Assembly: GCA_002393195.1 (NCBI GenBank)
Contig: DGIK01000082.1
Location: forward strand, 1-12,088
DNA length: 12,088 nucleotides
Source of the DNA: Bacteroidales bacterium UBA3824
Lineage (GTDB): Bacteria; Bacteroidota; Bacteroidia; Bacteroidales; UBA3824
Reading direction: 5' to 3'
In this document: positions 1-7,602 of the stretch, in pieces
How positions within the stretch are numbered: the first letter of the stretch is position 1
How the letters are laid out: every line of letters starts with the position of its first letter
The notes under the pieces: model-generated
Database searches by the model: none
What the model was told of the DNA's origin: nothing
The model's input: the letters and a program-made list of their open reading frames with translations, nothing else
Program-made: the position numbers and the translations under genes

Positions 1-805
1 TGTTCCAGAAACCGTCGCCACCACCGTGAGCTACACATCCGCCCGGGAAACGCATAAACTTGGGATGCAAGTCAGCCAACGCCTGTGCCAAGTCGGTACG
101 CATGCCGTGACCCTTGAAAGTCTCCTGGGGATAGAGCGAAACATTGTCGATGTCGTACTCGCCCTGAGTCAACGACAACACCATCAAGGATGCATTGTTG
201 CAATCTTCGCTTACCTCGATTGTGCAGGTGTACTTTTTCCAATCGTTGCTGTTGACCTTGATTGTAGCCTCGCCAATCGCCTTCGGATCACGTGGTCCAG
301 GTCCAAATGCCTGTGCAGGAGGTGCTGACAATACGATGCGGAAGTCTTTCTCCTTGCCGTCGGTATTGCGGAGGAATACGGAGAAGTCATACTTTGCGCC
401 CTTCTTGACGAGGATGCCATTGAAGCCGTCGTTCTGCAAGCCAACGCCCTTCCAGCCCTTGTAGTCGTAGAATTCCTTCACGCGCTCCGCCAAGATGTGC
501 ATGTAGTTAGGATTGTTGGGATGCACGGGGTTTTGCTGACGAACCTCCATGTAGCCGAGCGAATGACCCGGACGTGCAAACTTCCACGCCGTGCCTGCGC
601 CCCAGCCGTCGCGCTCGATTGGGCTGTACTCAAACGAGCCATTCTGCACCAATTCAGCACAGAGACCGCCGTCAGCCGATTCGCTGATGTCCTCGAAGAA
701 AATGCCAAGCAACTCATTGCTGATTTTCTTGCCCCCCGCCGGCTGCGCCACAGCACCTGCCGCCACACACGCCGCAAGGGATAATGTTAGAATCTGTCTT
801 TTCAT
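1..805 (-). CDS. GH51 alpha-L-arabinofuranosidase, N-terminal 268 residues (partial)
   Basis: The frame is open from ATG at 805 to the window edge with no stop, so the C-terminal half is missing. The start looks like a signal peptide: basic MKRQ, a hydrophobic stretch, and a plausible signal peptidase I site AVA|QP after residue 20. An LAAC lipobox-like string at 10-13 is an alternative but would leave a very short leader. Residues 28-60 match the GH51 N-terminus (LLGIFFEDIS, ADGGL, AELVQNGSFEY). About 60-235 resembles the CBM4_9-type beta-sandwich insert of Bacteroidota GH51 enzymes (GDGFWN comes later). The (beta/alpha)8 barrel begins with LAQALADLHPKFMRFPGG at about 238-256. GH51 enzymes release terminal arabinofuranosyl residues from arabinan and arabinoxylan. 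Both catalytic glutamates would lie beyond the window, so activity cannot be judged. It probably acts in the periplasm or outside the cell. Confidence 0.88.
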   Translation of the reverse strand, partial: MKRQILTLSLAACVAAGAVAQPAGGKKISNELLGIFFEDISESADGGLCAELVQNGSFEYSPIERDGWGAGTAWKFARPGHSLGYMEVRQQNPVHPNNPNYMHILAERVKEFYDYKGWKGVGLQNDGFNGILVKKGAKYDFSVFLRNTDGKEKDFRIVLSAPPAQAFGPGPRDPKAIGEATIKVNSNDWKKYTCTIEVSEDCNNASLMVLSLTQGEYDIDNVSLYPQETFKGHGMRTDLAQALADLHPKFMRFPGGCVAHGGGDGFWN

Positions 806-853
806 TTTGCTGTTAATGTGTGTTATAAAACGATTTGTATAATATTGACAGCG

Positions 854-886
854 CAAATGTAGAAAAGATTTTTTAAATAGGGAAAA
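854..886 (-). promoter_or_regulatory. Bacteroidota promoter of the GH51 gene
   Basis: On the minus strand TACATTTG (861 to 854) matches the -7 consensus TAnnTTTG. A TTTTC at 886-882 sits 20 bases upstream, one mismatch from the TTTTG expected at -33. Transcription would start near 849, leaving a leader of about 43 bases before the ATG at 805. Confidence 0.55.
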
Positions 887-923
887 AATAGGTGTAAAAA
901 CTACAAATATTTTTTTCACACAC

Positions 924-957
924 AAAAAAAGGCGCAGCCCAAAGCCGCGCCTTTTTT
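924..957 (-). terminator. Rho-independent terminator of the transporter gene (possibly bidirectional)
   Basis: A GGCGC/GCGCC stem extended by an inner GC/GC pair spans 931-951. It is flanked by seven A on the left and six T on the right, so either strand gives hairpin plus U-tract. It lies 31 bases past the stop of the minus-strand transporter and upstream of the GH51 promoter, so its main job is probably to insulate the two minus-strand genes. Confidence 0.85.
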
Positions 958-988
958 ATTCTATCATTTAGCCGTCGTCAATAGTCCA

Positions 989-2659
989 TCAAAACAGCAG
1001 CACCATCAATTCCGCTATCAGCACCCTGAAAAACATCGTCAACGGATAGACCGTGGCGTAACCAACAGCCGGAGCGTCCTTGGCGGTAAGGCTACTTGCG
1101 TATGCCAACGCGGGCGGGTCGGTATGGCTGCCAGCGATGATGCCTGTAAGCGTAAAATAATTGACCTTGCAGAATTTTCTGCCTACAATGCCCATAATCA
1201 GAAGCGGCAAGAATGTGATGATAAAACCGTAGCCAACCCACGCCAAACCGCCGTTGCTTACAGTATCCACAAAGCCGTCGCCAGCCTTGATGCCGACGCA
1301 AGCCAAGAACAGCGAAATGCCTATCTCGCTGAGCATCAAGTTTGCGGATTGAGTGGTGTAAGTTGCAAAACCGATTTTTGGACCGAATTTTGCCAACAGA
1401 ATAGCAATGATGAGCGGACCGCCCGCAAGACCGAGTTTGAAAGGCTGCGGAACGCCAGGTATTGCAATTGGAATACTTCCAAACAAAACACCGACAGCAA
1501 TGCCGATGAAAATCGTAGTCAAATTGGGATGATAGAGACGGCGCATCGAATTGCCGAGTTTGTCCTCAACGCCAGCGATAGAAGCCTCAGTGCCGACCAC
1601 CGAAACAGTGTCGCCAAGTTGCAGCCTCAATTCCCTCGACGCCAACAAATCGACGCCCGAACGATTGACCCTCGTGATATTGCAGCCATAAATCCTACGC
1701 AATGCAAGGCTGCCGAGCCTCTTGCCGTTCACTTCGGGTTTCGTTACCACAATGCGACGGTTGATGAACTGGCTGTTTTGCCTTACCCATTGCTGACGTT
1801 CCATAGGAATCTCCTTGCCAAGCAATGCGGTGATGGTTTCGGTGTCAGATGCGGTGAGAATCACAAAAAGTTTGTCGTGAAGACGCAACACAGTTTCGGG
1901 AGTTGCAAGGGTGATGACATTAGTCTCCGACGACCAATGGCGCGAAACCACAAAATCCCTGTCGGGAAAGAGTTTCTTAATCTCGCGGATAGTCTTGCCG
2001 GCGATTGCGGGGTTTTCCACTTCGAGCGAAATGGCTGTTGCGGCGTTTGCATCCTCCACAACGAGAGCGTCGATGGCGTCGTTTTCTTTCTTAAAATCGA
2101 CCTTGAAAATCAACTTCACCACAATCATACTCAAAATAATGCCAATGACGCCGAGCGGATAAGCCACAGCGTAACCCATTGCCATAGTGGAATTTACCTC
2201 GCCGGTCATCTCCTTCAACGCCTGTTGAGCCGCGCCGAGGCCGGGAGTATTGGTCACTGCACCCGACATAATGCCCACCATCGTGGGAACGTCGATGCCG
2301 GTGATGAAATGGATAATCAACGCCGTAATCGCGCCAAGGAACACGACACCCACCGCAAGCGCGTTGAGAGTGATGCCTCCCGCCCTGAACGACGAGAAAA
2401 ATCCGGGGCCTACCCTCATACCAATTGCAAAAATGAACAAAATCAAGCCGAAATCCCTAAGGAAATCGATGAGCACGGGTTCCATACTCAGCCCGAAATG
2501 TCCCATTACGATGCCCACAAACAATATGAATGTAGCACCAAGCGAAATGCCGGCAATCTTGACCTTGCCGAGCAACAATCCAAGCGCGATAATCACGCCC
2601 AATAGCAATATGGAATGGGCGATGCCCTGTCCACACACCAAATCAGTAAACCAATTCAT
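989..2659 (-). CDS. YidE/YbjL/AspT-family transporter with two RCK_C domains
   Basis: A 556-residue membrane protein of the aspartate:alanine exchanger / YidE-YbjL duplication family. Two hydrophobic halves (about 1-187 and 378-556) flank a soluble middle. The halves carry matching motifs: GIMSGAVTNTPGLGA at 129-143 and GIIAGSHTDPPALAYA at 506-521, then AMGYAVAYPLG at 160-170 and AVGYATVYPLT at 531-541. This is the internal duplication expected of the family. The middle holds two RCK_C (TrkA-C) like modules at about 208-282 and 300-375, each built around an 'L...D.L.V.G' type core (for example LRLQLGDTVSVVG at 344-356). The family includes the AspT antiporter, but the substrate of this group is unknown and RCK_C domains suggest ligand gating. 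Length is normal. The start at 2659 is supported by a -7 element about 23 bases upstream. It is divergent from the AAA gene. Confidence 0.9.
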   Translation of the reverse strand: MNWFTDLVCGQGIAHSILLLGVIIALGLLLGKVKIAGISLGATFILFVGIVMGHFGLSMEPVLIDFLRDFGLILFIFAIGMRVGPGFFSSFRAGGITLNALAVGVVFLGAITALIIHFITGIDVPTMVGIMSGAVTNTPGLGAAQQALKEMTGEVNSTMAMGYAVAYPLGVIGIILSMIVVKLIFKVDFKKENDAIDALVVEDANAATAISLEVENPAIAGKTIREIKKLFPDRDFVVSRHWSSETNVITLATPETVLRLHDKLFVILTASDTETITALLGKEIPMERQQWVRQNSQFINRRIVVTKPEVNGKRLGSLALRRIYGCNITRVNRSGVDLLASRELRLQLGDTVSVVGTEASIAGVEDKLGNSMRRLYHPNLTTIFIGIAVGVLFGSIPIAIPGVPQPFKLGLAGGPLIIAILLAKFGPKIGFATYTTQSANLMLSEIGISLFLACVGIKAGDGFVDTVSNGGLAWVGYGFIITFLPLLIMGIVGRKFCKVNYFTLTGIIAGSHTDPPALAYASSLTAKDAPAVGYATVYPLTMFFRVLIAELMVLLF

Positions 2660-2681
2660 TTTTAATTTTTAAAATTTTCCG

Positions 2682-2689
2682 CAAAATTA
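2682..2689 (-). promoter_or_regulatory. -7 promoter element of the transporter gene
   Basis: TAATTTTG on the minus strand fits TAnnTTTG. Transcription would begin near 2677, leaving a leader of about 17 bases. I find no convincing -33 box at the usual distance. The surrounding sequence is strongly A/T-rich, so a chance match is possible. Confidence 0.4.
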
Positions 2690-2757
2690 CAAAATTTTTC
2701 CGCACTTGGGCATATCTTTAATAGAAATTTATCGTAAATTTATTTTTAAGCGGGATA

Positions 2758-2789
2758 TTTTATTATTTTGATAATTTGTATTATATTTG
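2758..2789 (+). promoter_or_regulatory. Promoter of the AAA ATPase-nuclease gene
   Basis: TATATTTG at 2782-2789 fits TAnnTTTG. TTTTA at 2758-2762, 19 bases upstream, is one mismatch from the TTTTG -33 box. The predicted start of transcription (about 2794) lies before the ATG at 2811 but after the TTG at 2787, which rules out that TTG as a start codon for this transcript. Confidence 0.5.
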
Positions 2790-2810
2790 TCCCCGACAAA
2801 CATCGTGATT

Positions 2811-4409
2811 ATGGAAAGAATATTTAACGTCGCTGGACCCAACAAGCCAAATATGGAATACACAATCGACCCTCTGACTCGCGTCGATTTGGACGAAGTG
2901 CTCCACCTTATCAATCAGGGCAAATATTTTGTGCTCCATGCGCCACGTCAGACGGGCAAAACGTCGATGCTCCTCGCTCTGAGAGACTATCTCAACAAGG
3001 AGGGCATGTATTTTTGTGTATATGCCAACATCGAGCCTGCCCAGGCTGCGCGCAACAATGTCGCAAGCGCGATAAGTTGCTGTTGTGAAATCATTGCCGA
3101 CGAAATAGACTTGCTCTTAGACACCAACAAATACACAAAAACATACGAGGCAGAGTTTAAGGACAAAGAAGAAAACACGCGCCTCAGAATGTTCCTCACG
3201 TTTCTAAGCAAAGACTTGGGCAAGCCTTTCATACTATTCATCGACGAAATAGACGCAGTGGTAGGCGACTCGCTTGTGTCGATTCTACGGCAATTGCGCT
3301 CCGGCTACGACAAACGTCCCGACCATTTTCCTAAGTCGATCATACTCTGCGGCGTGAGGGACGTGCGCGACTACCGCATCGTGCTATCCAATCAGGACGT
3401 CATCTCGGGCGGGTCGGCTTTCAACATCAAGACCACATCGCTCAGGATGGGCAATTTCACCAAAGACGAAATCCGCGCCCTGTACCAACAGCATACCGAC
3501 GAAACGGGACAAGTGTTTGATGAAGAATGTTTCCCGATGATTTGGAACGCCACCGAAGGACAGCCGTGGCTCGTAAATGCAATCGGCAACGAGGTAACAT
3601 ACAACATGAAAGAAAACCGCGACCGAAGCATCAAAATCATTCCTGAAATGATTTTCAAAGCCAAGGAAAACCTCATTTACCGGCGCGACACTCATCTCGA
3701 CATCCTCATCGACCGCCTCAAAGAAGAACGGGTACGACGTATCATACAACCACTTTTGGCGGCAGACGAAGACTCGGACGAAAGAAATTTTCCCACTGAC
3801 GACCTTCAATATTGTATTGATTTAGGACTTATTGCTCCTACAAAACCTGTCAGAATAGCCAACGAAATTTACCGCGAAATCATCCCGCGCGAACTTACTT
3901 GGACTACGCAATACACTATAACACAAGAACCTGCCTGGTATCTCAACCCCGACAATTCAATCAACATGGAAAAATTGTTAATCGACTTCCAACAGTTTTT
4001 CAGACAAAATGCCGACTCGTGGATTGGCAAATTCGACTATGCCGAGGCGGGTCCTCAATTACTTTTGCAGGCATTTTTGCAGCGGATTGTCAACGGCGGC
4101 GGCTACATCGACCGCGAATACGGCATCGGACGTGGACGCACCGACCTCCTCATCCGCAAACCGCTCACCGACACCTACGGCGGGGCATATCAGCGCATTG
4201 TGCTCGAACTCAAAATCCGCAAATACTCCATCGAAAAGACCATCGAAAAAGGTCTCAAACAAACATACGAATATATGGACAAAGTTGGCGACGTTTCAGA
4301 AGGTCATTTCATAATCTTCGACCGCACAAGCGGCAAACCCTGGGACGAAAAAATATTCCACCGCGAAGCCGAGTTCAACGGACGAAAGATTATGATTTGG
4401 GGAATGTAG
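2811..4409 (+). CDS. AAA ATPase (AAA_35-like) with C-terminal PD-(D/E)XK-type nuclease domain
   Basis: The product is 532 residues from ATG 2811. The frame opens earlier at a TTG (2787), but that codon is inside the -7 element, so ATG is preferred. Residues 17-52 (YTIDPLTRVDLDEVLHLI, then APRQTGKTS at 44-52) carry a Walker A variant like that of the AAA_35 / AAA-like families. FILFIDEID at 140-148 is Walker B, and a conserved-looking RDVRDYR follows at about 183-189. A helical region with winged-helix character spans roughly 210-370. The C-terminal portion shows a PD-(D/E)XK arrangement: GRGRTD with D445, then LELK with E466 and K468, then QTYEY from Q484, as in the DUF1703/PDDEXK_9 group. 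Related proteins are common in Bacteroidota and poorly characterised; a role in defence or DNA handling is inference. No transposase or integrase accompanies it. Confidence 0.8.
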   Translation: MERIFNVAGPNKPNMEYTIDPLTRVDLDEVLHLINQGKYFVLHAPRQTGKTSMLLALRDYLNKEGMYFCVYANIEPAQAARNNVASAISCCCEIIADEIDLLLDTNKYTKTYEAEFKDKEENTRLRMFLTFLSKDLGKPFILFIDEIDAVVGDSLVSILRQLRSGYDKRPDHFPKSIILCGVRDVRDYRIVLSNQDVISGGSAFNIKTTSLRMGNFTKDEIRALYQQHTDETGQVFDEECFPMIWNATEGQPWLVNAIGNEVTYNMKENRDRSIKIIPEMIFKAKENLIYRRDTHLDILIDRLKEERVRRIIQPLLAADEDSDERNFPTDDLQYCIDLGLIAPTKPVRIANEIYREIIPRELTWTTQYTITQEPAWYLNPDNSINMEKLLIDFQQFFRQNADSWIGKFDYAEAGPQLLLQAFLQRIVNGGGYIDREYGIGRGRTDLLIRKPLTDTYGGAYQRIVLELKIRKYSIEKTIEKGLKQTYEYMDKVGDVSEGHFIIFDRTSGKPWDEKIFHREAEFNGRKIMIWGM

Positions 4410-4455
4410 AAGCGCAACTCCTAATATTCAATCCCACAATTAAAACTCAAAAAAA

Positions 4456-4740
4456 ATGGAAGAAACACAGCAAGAACAAGTACAAGAACAGGAAAAGAAA
4501 CCGAAGCGTCTGCCCAAAATTCCCACCGAAATCATAACGATAATCGGCAACTGGTGCGTAATCATCGCAGTGATAATCAGTTACGTGCCGATGCACGGCT
4601 GGCTACTCAGCAAATATTTCTGGCCGATATGGCTGATTGGCGTCGCACTCTCAGGCATTCAACTCGCTATGACCAAAAACAAAATCTCCGGCGCAGTGGG
4701 AGTGGCAGTGGCGGTGTTTGCGCTGGTGAAGTATTTGTAA
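4456..4740 (+). CDS. Small membrane protein of unknown function
   Basis: A 94-residue product, not recognised as a named family. It begins with a charged, glutamine/glutamate-rich cytoplasmic-looking stretch (1-20, ending KKPKRLPK). Three hydrophobic segments follow at about 24-43, 55-72 and 77-93, with a short hydrophilic MTKNKIS loop before the last. It starts 46 bases after the AAA-nuclease stop, on the same strand. I see no -7 element or terminator in the gap, so the two are probably co-transcribed. Its pairing with the ATPase-nuclease suggests a functional link such as a membrane anchor or effector, but that is inference. The A-run just before the ATG is typical of Bacteroidota translation starts. 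Confidence 0.65.
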   Translation: MEETQQEQVQEQEKKPKRLPKIPTEIITIIGNWCVIIAVIISYVPMHGWLLSKYFWPIWLIGVALSGIQLAMTKNKISGAVGVAVAVFALVKYL

Positions 4741-4801
4741 GAGGTTGATATTTTCACGCGGGCACATTTTTTTCAACTTTATCATAAAAAAACATCCAAT
4801 T

Positions 4802-4813
4802 AATTTTAAAATT
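4802..4813. repeat. 12-base perfect palindrome over the -33 region of the toxin promoter
   Basis: AATTTTAAAATT reads the same on both strands and overlaps the position where the -33 box should be. A second, looser inverted repeat (AATTT, 6-base spacer, AAATT; 4830-4845) covers the -7 element and start site. They could be operators for the antitoxin, whose HTH is of the autorepressing MqsA type. Both are pure A/T and may be chance. Confidence 0.3.
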
Positions 4814-4835
4814 TCAACTATAAAGTTTAAATTTG
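4804..4835 (+). promoter_or_regulatory. Promoter of the toxin-antitoxin operon
   Basis: TAAATTTG at 4828-4835 matches TAnnTTTG. TTTTA at 4804-4808, 19 bases upstream, approximates the -33 box. Transcription would start near 4840, leaving a leader of roughly 15 bases. This makes the toxin-antitoxin pair a unit separate from the AAA-nuclease genes upstream. Confidence 0.55.
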
Positions 4836-4854
4836 CGTCAAAATTAAAAACTTA

Positions 4855-5217
4855 ATGACAAAAATGGCGACCAAGGAGGACGTAGAACAATTTCTGAAAC
4901 GACTGAAAGAGAAAATCAAAATCTTTGACATAATCTTTCGCGACGACAGGGGAAAAAATATACAAACCATTGCCGCTTTGGAAATTACACCGACATACCG
5001 CAAACAGGTGATTCTGAATATAGACACCGAAGACTATTCAGAAGAACCAATTGTGGACACTCTCAATAAAATGGGCGAAATGTGGGTATTTGGCAAAGAC
5101 GTCAAAGGACACGAGGTCTATATAAAAATAACCCTCGGATTTCCAAATGCAAGTACCATTTGTATTTCGTTCCATATTGCAGAACACCCTATAAATTATC
5201 CGTTTAAACGAAACTAA
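4855..5217 (+). CDS. MqsR-like toxin of a type II toxin-antitoxin pair
   Basis: A 120-residue, lysine-rich small protein with an amphipathic helix at 7-24 and alternating strands after it. The string VILNIDTEDY (52-61), then MWVFGKDVKGHEVYIKI (76-92) and ICISFH (102-107), follows the order seen in MqsR, where a V-I-x-x-L-x-x-x-D-[FY] segment precedes an exposed loop, a VYLKI strand and a final VSF strand. MqsR is a RelE/BECR-fold ribonuclease that cuts mRNA independently of the ribosome. The identification is from motif order, not an alignment. The gene stops one base before the start of an HTH-Panacea antitoxin (TAA, A, ATG), so the two are translationally coupled, toxin first as in mqsRA. 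ATG at 4855 is chosen because it follows the promoter; ATG at 4864 is possible. Confidence 0.65.
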   Translation: MTKMATKEDVEQFLKRLKEKIKIFDIIFRDDRGKNIQTIAALEITPTYRKQVILNIDTEDYSEEPIVDTLNKMGEMWVFGKDVKGHEVYIKITLGFPNASTICISFHIAEHPINYPFKRN

Positions 5218-5218
5218 A

Positions 5219-6202
5219 ATGAACAGCCCATTTACAGGTGGTAGCGCGACACTCCGCCAAGAAAAAACAGAACTGACATTCCGCAAGGAAAAATTCCAGT
5301 ACGTCCATCAGTTTTACGAGTGCGATGAAACCAAAGAGCGTTTTACAACCACCGAGTTGGACGAGGTAAATATCGCTCAGGTTTACAATCAGTACCGTGC
5401 AAAATACGGAATCCCTTTCCCTGACGAAATCAAGAGAATCCGTCAGCGTTACGGTCTGCCAGCATCCAAAATGTCACAGATTCTCGGATTTGGCGACAAT
5501 CAATACCGCTTGTACGAAAATGGCGACATACCAAGCGAGGCAAACGGCAAAATACTTATGTCCATTCAAAACCCTCATATCTTTGAAAATTTTGTAATTA
5601 ACGCAAAAAACCAATTTGAAGACAACGAAATTGCTAAAATTTTGAGCAAAGTGAAAGCCGTTGAGACGGATGAAGGCAGCGCATCAAATATAAATTACAT
5701 TTTCAGCGGCTGCCGGAGAAATATTTTCAACGGATACGCCACACAGTCAATAGGCAAGTTGAAAAACATCATTCTATACTACATCGAAAAATTCGACGGA
5801 GTGTTTTTTACGAAGATGAACAAATTGCTGTTTTACACGGATTTCTATTGTTACAAAACCACAGGCAGAGGTATGAGCGGACTTGCCTACAAAGCCATTC
5901 AACGCGGTCCAGTGCCTGTCCGTTGGGATAGGATTTACAGTTCATTTGACGACATTCAGCCCGAAATTGTGCATTTTGACACAGGAGCGGAAGGCACTCG
6001 GCTTGTCTCGTCAATATCACCTGACCTCTCTGAGTTTACAAACACAGAACTTGACATTCTTGAAACTATCTACCAGCGTTTCAAGACCGACAACTCAACC
6101 AAAATATCAGACATCAGCCACGCCGAACACGCTTGGCAGCAATATGTTGACAGTGGACAGATGATTAGTTTTGAGATGGCATTCTCTTTAAAGGCGGTTT
6201 GA
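5219..6202 (+). CDS. HTH-Panacea (SocA/DUF4065) antitoxin, PanA-like
   Basis: A 327-residue protein with two recognisable parts. Residues about 32-125 resemble the YgiT/MqsA antitoxin class: YECDETKERFTTTELDE, then PFPDEIKRIRQRYGL, KMSQILGFGDNQYRLYENG (84-102), an HTH likely to bind the operon promoter. Residues about 178-310 carry the Panacea domain: KMNKLLFYTDFY at 199-210, GLAYKAIQRGPVPV at 221-234, and an ISHAEHAW motif near 299-306. Panacea is known as a hyper-promiscuous neutralising domain found with many unrelated toxins. The paired CxxC zinc finger of the YgiT class is absent here; only Cys35 remains. The protein should neutralise the upstream toxin and repress the operon. Its last 15 bases overlap the end of the convergent acyltransferase gene. 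Confidence 0.85.
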   Translation: MNSPFTGGSATLRQEKTELTFRKEKFQYVHQFYECDETKERFTTTELDEVNIAQVYNQYRAKYGIPFPDEIKRIRQRYGLPASKMSQILGFGDNQYRLYENGDIPSEANGKILMSIQNPHIFENFVINAKNQFEDNEIAKILSKVKAVETDEGSASNINYIFSGCRRNIFNGYATQSIGKLKNIILYYIEKFDGVFFTKMNKLLFYTDFYCYKTTGRGMSGLAYKAIQRGPVPVRWDRIYSSFDDIQPEIVHFDTGAEGTRLVSSISPDLSEFTNTELDILETIYQRFKTDNSTKISDISHAEHAWQQYVDSGQMISFEMAFSLKAV

Positions 6203-7540
6203 TGGAACAAATATCTCCACAATCTTCTGCCGCAGCACGCTCAACTTCAAGTATGCGTGCCTGCCCTTATTGAACAGCAAGCGCCACATTGCGCCGACGC
6301 GCTTCAAGTAGTCGTAGAAATGATGCGAAAAAATGCCCGTAGCCGGCACCGCCAACATATAGACAATCCGCAGCCACCACGGGTCTAAGTACTTGCACAA
6401 CAGCACTATAAGCACCGTGTACCAAATCGGAAACAAGAACACATACAGCGCAAACCTCAGCGACGAATGGAAGTTTCTGTCCTTCACGCGGTTAGTGAGC
6501 AAAAACGGCGAAAAATATGGGATGAAATTGTTGACAAAACCAAACAACGCCAACGGCGACAACACCATCAAAATCAGCGTCCTCAACAACACTCCCGTCA
6601 ACTTAAACCGCCGCCTGATAATCCAATCGGGCAAATTGGCGGCAGAAAGACCCTCGCGATACTTGCGGAGATACGAATTGAGAGTCTCAAACTGTTCGGG
6701 ACTGTTCGCCTTCATATCGTCCATAATCTCAACAACCTTGCGACCGGCGAGGAGTTGATTTTGGAAATTGTTGACAATCTTGCCCTCCTTCCTCACAATG
6801 ATGGGCGCGTAGATGGTGCGGGCGGTCTCAAAATTGTCATAATTTTCGGTGTCGCGGATGTCGATGATGAGCGAACTCAATTCCTCCGTAACACGCTGCA
6901 CAAGTTCGTGGTTGGCCTTCTGGGGATTTTCTTCATATTGGGCGCGATACTCACGCACGCTGATTGGCTTGCCAAAATTGATGAGCACGTCGGTGCGAAA
7001 TTCATAATAATCCTGATAGTTGATGCCGACGGGCACAATCTTGACATCCAAAGTATAATTGCTCGCCTCCTCAGCCATAAAAGCGATGCGCGTGATGCCT
7101 TTCTTCAACGGGCGCAACTTCCTGATACCCTTATGACTTGCCTCTGGATAGATGACCAGATAGCGGCGTTTGCGCAGCACTTCTACTGCCTTTTCAAAGA
7201 CAGCCTCGTTCTGTTTAAGCGACTCCTTGCCGTCCCTCATTCGGAAAATGGGCAGGATTTTCATAAAAAACAACAGCCGCCTTACAAAATGACCCGCAAA
7301 AATGTCTGCCCGCGCCATAAAAACCGGCTGCCAACTCTTGATGCTCATAATGATGAGAGCATCCATAAGGGCATTCTGATGGTTGGGCGCAAAAATCACC
7401 GCGCCATCTTCGGGGATGTTTTCGAGTCCCATCGAATAGACGTTGCGATAGAAGATGTGATTGTGTACAAACTGCGGAAAAAGTTTCAACGCACCATACA
7501 CAATGCTCGGATCTTCAAGATTATTGAATTTTATCGACAT
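6188..7540 (-). CDS. PlsC-like 1-acyl-glycerol-3-phosphate acyltransferase family protein
   Basis: 450 residues, longer than the classic PlsC (about 240) because of a C-terminal membrane extension. The acyltransferase domain covers about 25-235, with NHQNALMD (H54 and D60, the NHx4D catalytic motif), FRMRDG near 99-104, PEASH at 132-136 in place of the usual EGTR block, and VPVGINY at 168-174. The C-terminal region has three hydrophobic segments at about 312-338, 362-388 and 390-408. Members acylate lysophosphatidate or related lysolipids at the inner membrane; the acceptor cannot be told from the sequence. It lies 62 bases downstream of the GH3 gene on the same strand with no promoter or terminator visible between them, so co-transcription is likely. 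Its 3' end overlaps the antitoxin gene on the other strand. Confidence 0.85.
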   Translation of the reverse strand: MSIKFNNLEDPSIVYGALKLFPQFVHNHIFYRNVYSMGLENIPEDGAVIFAPNHQNALMDALIIMSIKSWQPVFMARADIFAGHFVRRLLFFMKILPIFRMRDGKESLKQNEAVFEKAVEVLRKRRYLVIYPEASHKGIRKLRPLKKGITRIAFMAEEASNYTLDVKIVPVGINYQDYYEFRTDVLINFGKPISVREYRAQYEENPQKANHELVQRVTEELSSLIIDIRDTENYDNFETARTIYAPIIVRKEGKIVNNFQNQLLAGRKVVEIMDDMKANSPEQFETLNSYLRKYREGLSAANLPDWIIRRRFKLTGVLLRTLILMVLSPLALFGFVNNFIPYFSPFLLTNRVKDRNFHSSLRFALYVFLFPIWYTVLIVLLCKYLDPWWLRIVYMLAVPATGIFSHHFYDYLKRVGAMWRLLFNKGRHAYLKLSVLRQKIVEIFVPSNRL

Positions 7541-7602
7541 TGTTTACCGCTCTAATTCTACTTCAATTCATTCATTTTCACCACCTTGCGGCGTTTGCCT
7601 CG

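Noticed and set aside
924..957. GGCGC hairpin considered as a repeat-family element
   Set aside because: Only one copy occurs in the window and the flanking A and T runs make it a standard terminator.
1124..2605. 493-codon open frame antisense to the transporter gene
   Set aside because: It lies entirely within a well-identified membrane protein gene. Its product is rich in H, N, Q, R and D with no recognisable domain, the usual composition of an antisense shadow of a hydrophobic protein.
2787..2810. TTG start eight codons upstream for the ATPase-nuclease
   Set aside because: The TTG is part of the -7 element TATATTTG (2782-2789), so it would not be in the mRNA from that promoter; ATG 2811 starts the conserved region.
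3899..4537. 212-codon plus-strand frame overlapping the end of the ATPase-nuclease and the start of the membrane protein gene
   Set aside because: Its product is arginine/histidine-rich and low in complexity, whereas the frames it overlaps contain intact motifs and membrane segments.
6467..7555. 362-codon open frame antisense to the acyltransferase
   Set aside because: The opposite strand has intact NHx4D and PEASH motifs. The antisense product shows no family motif and has no promoter or plausible start context.
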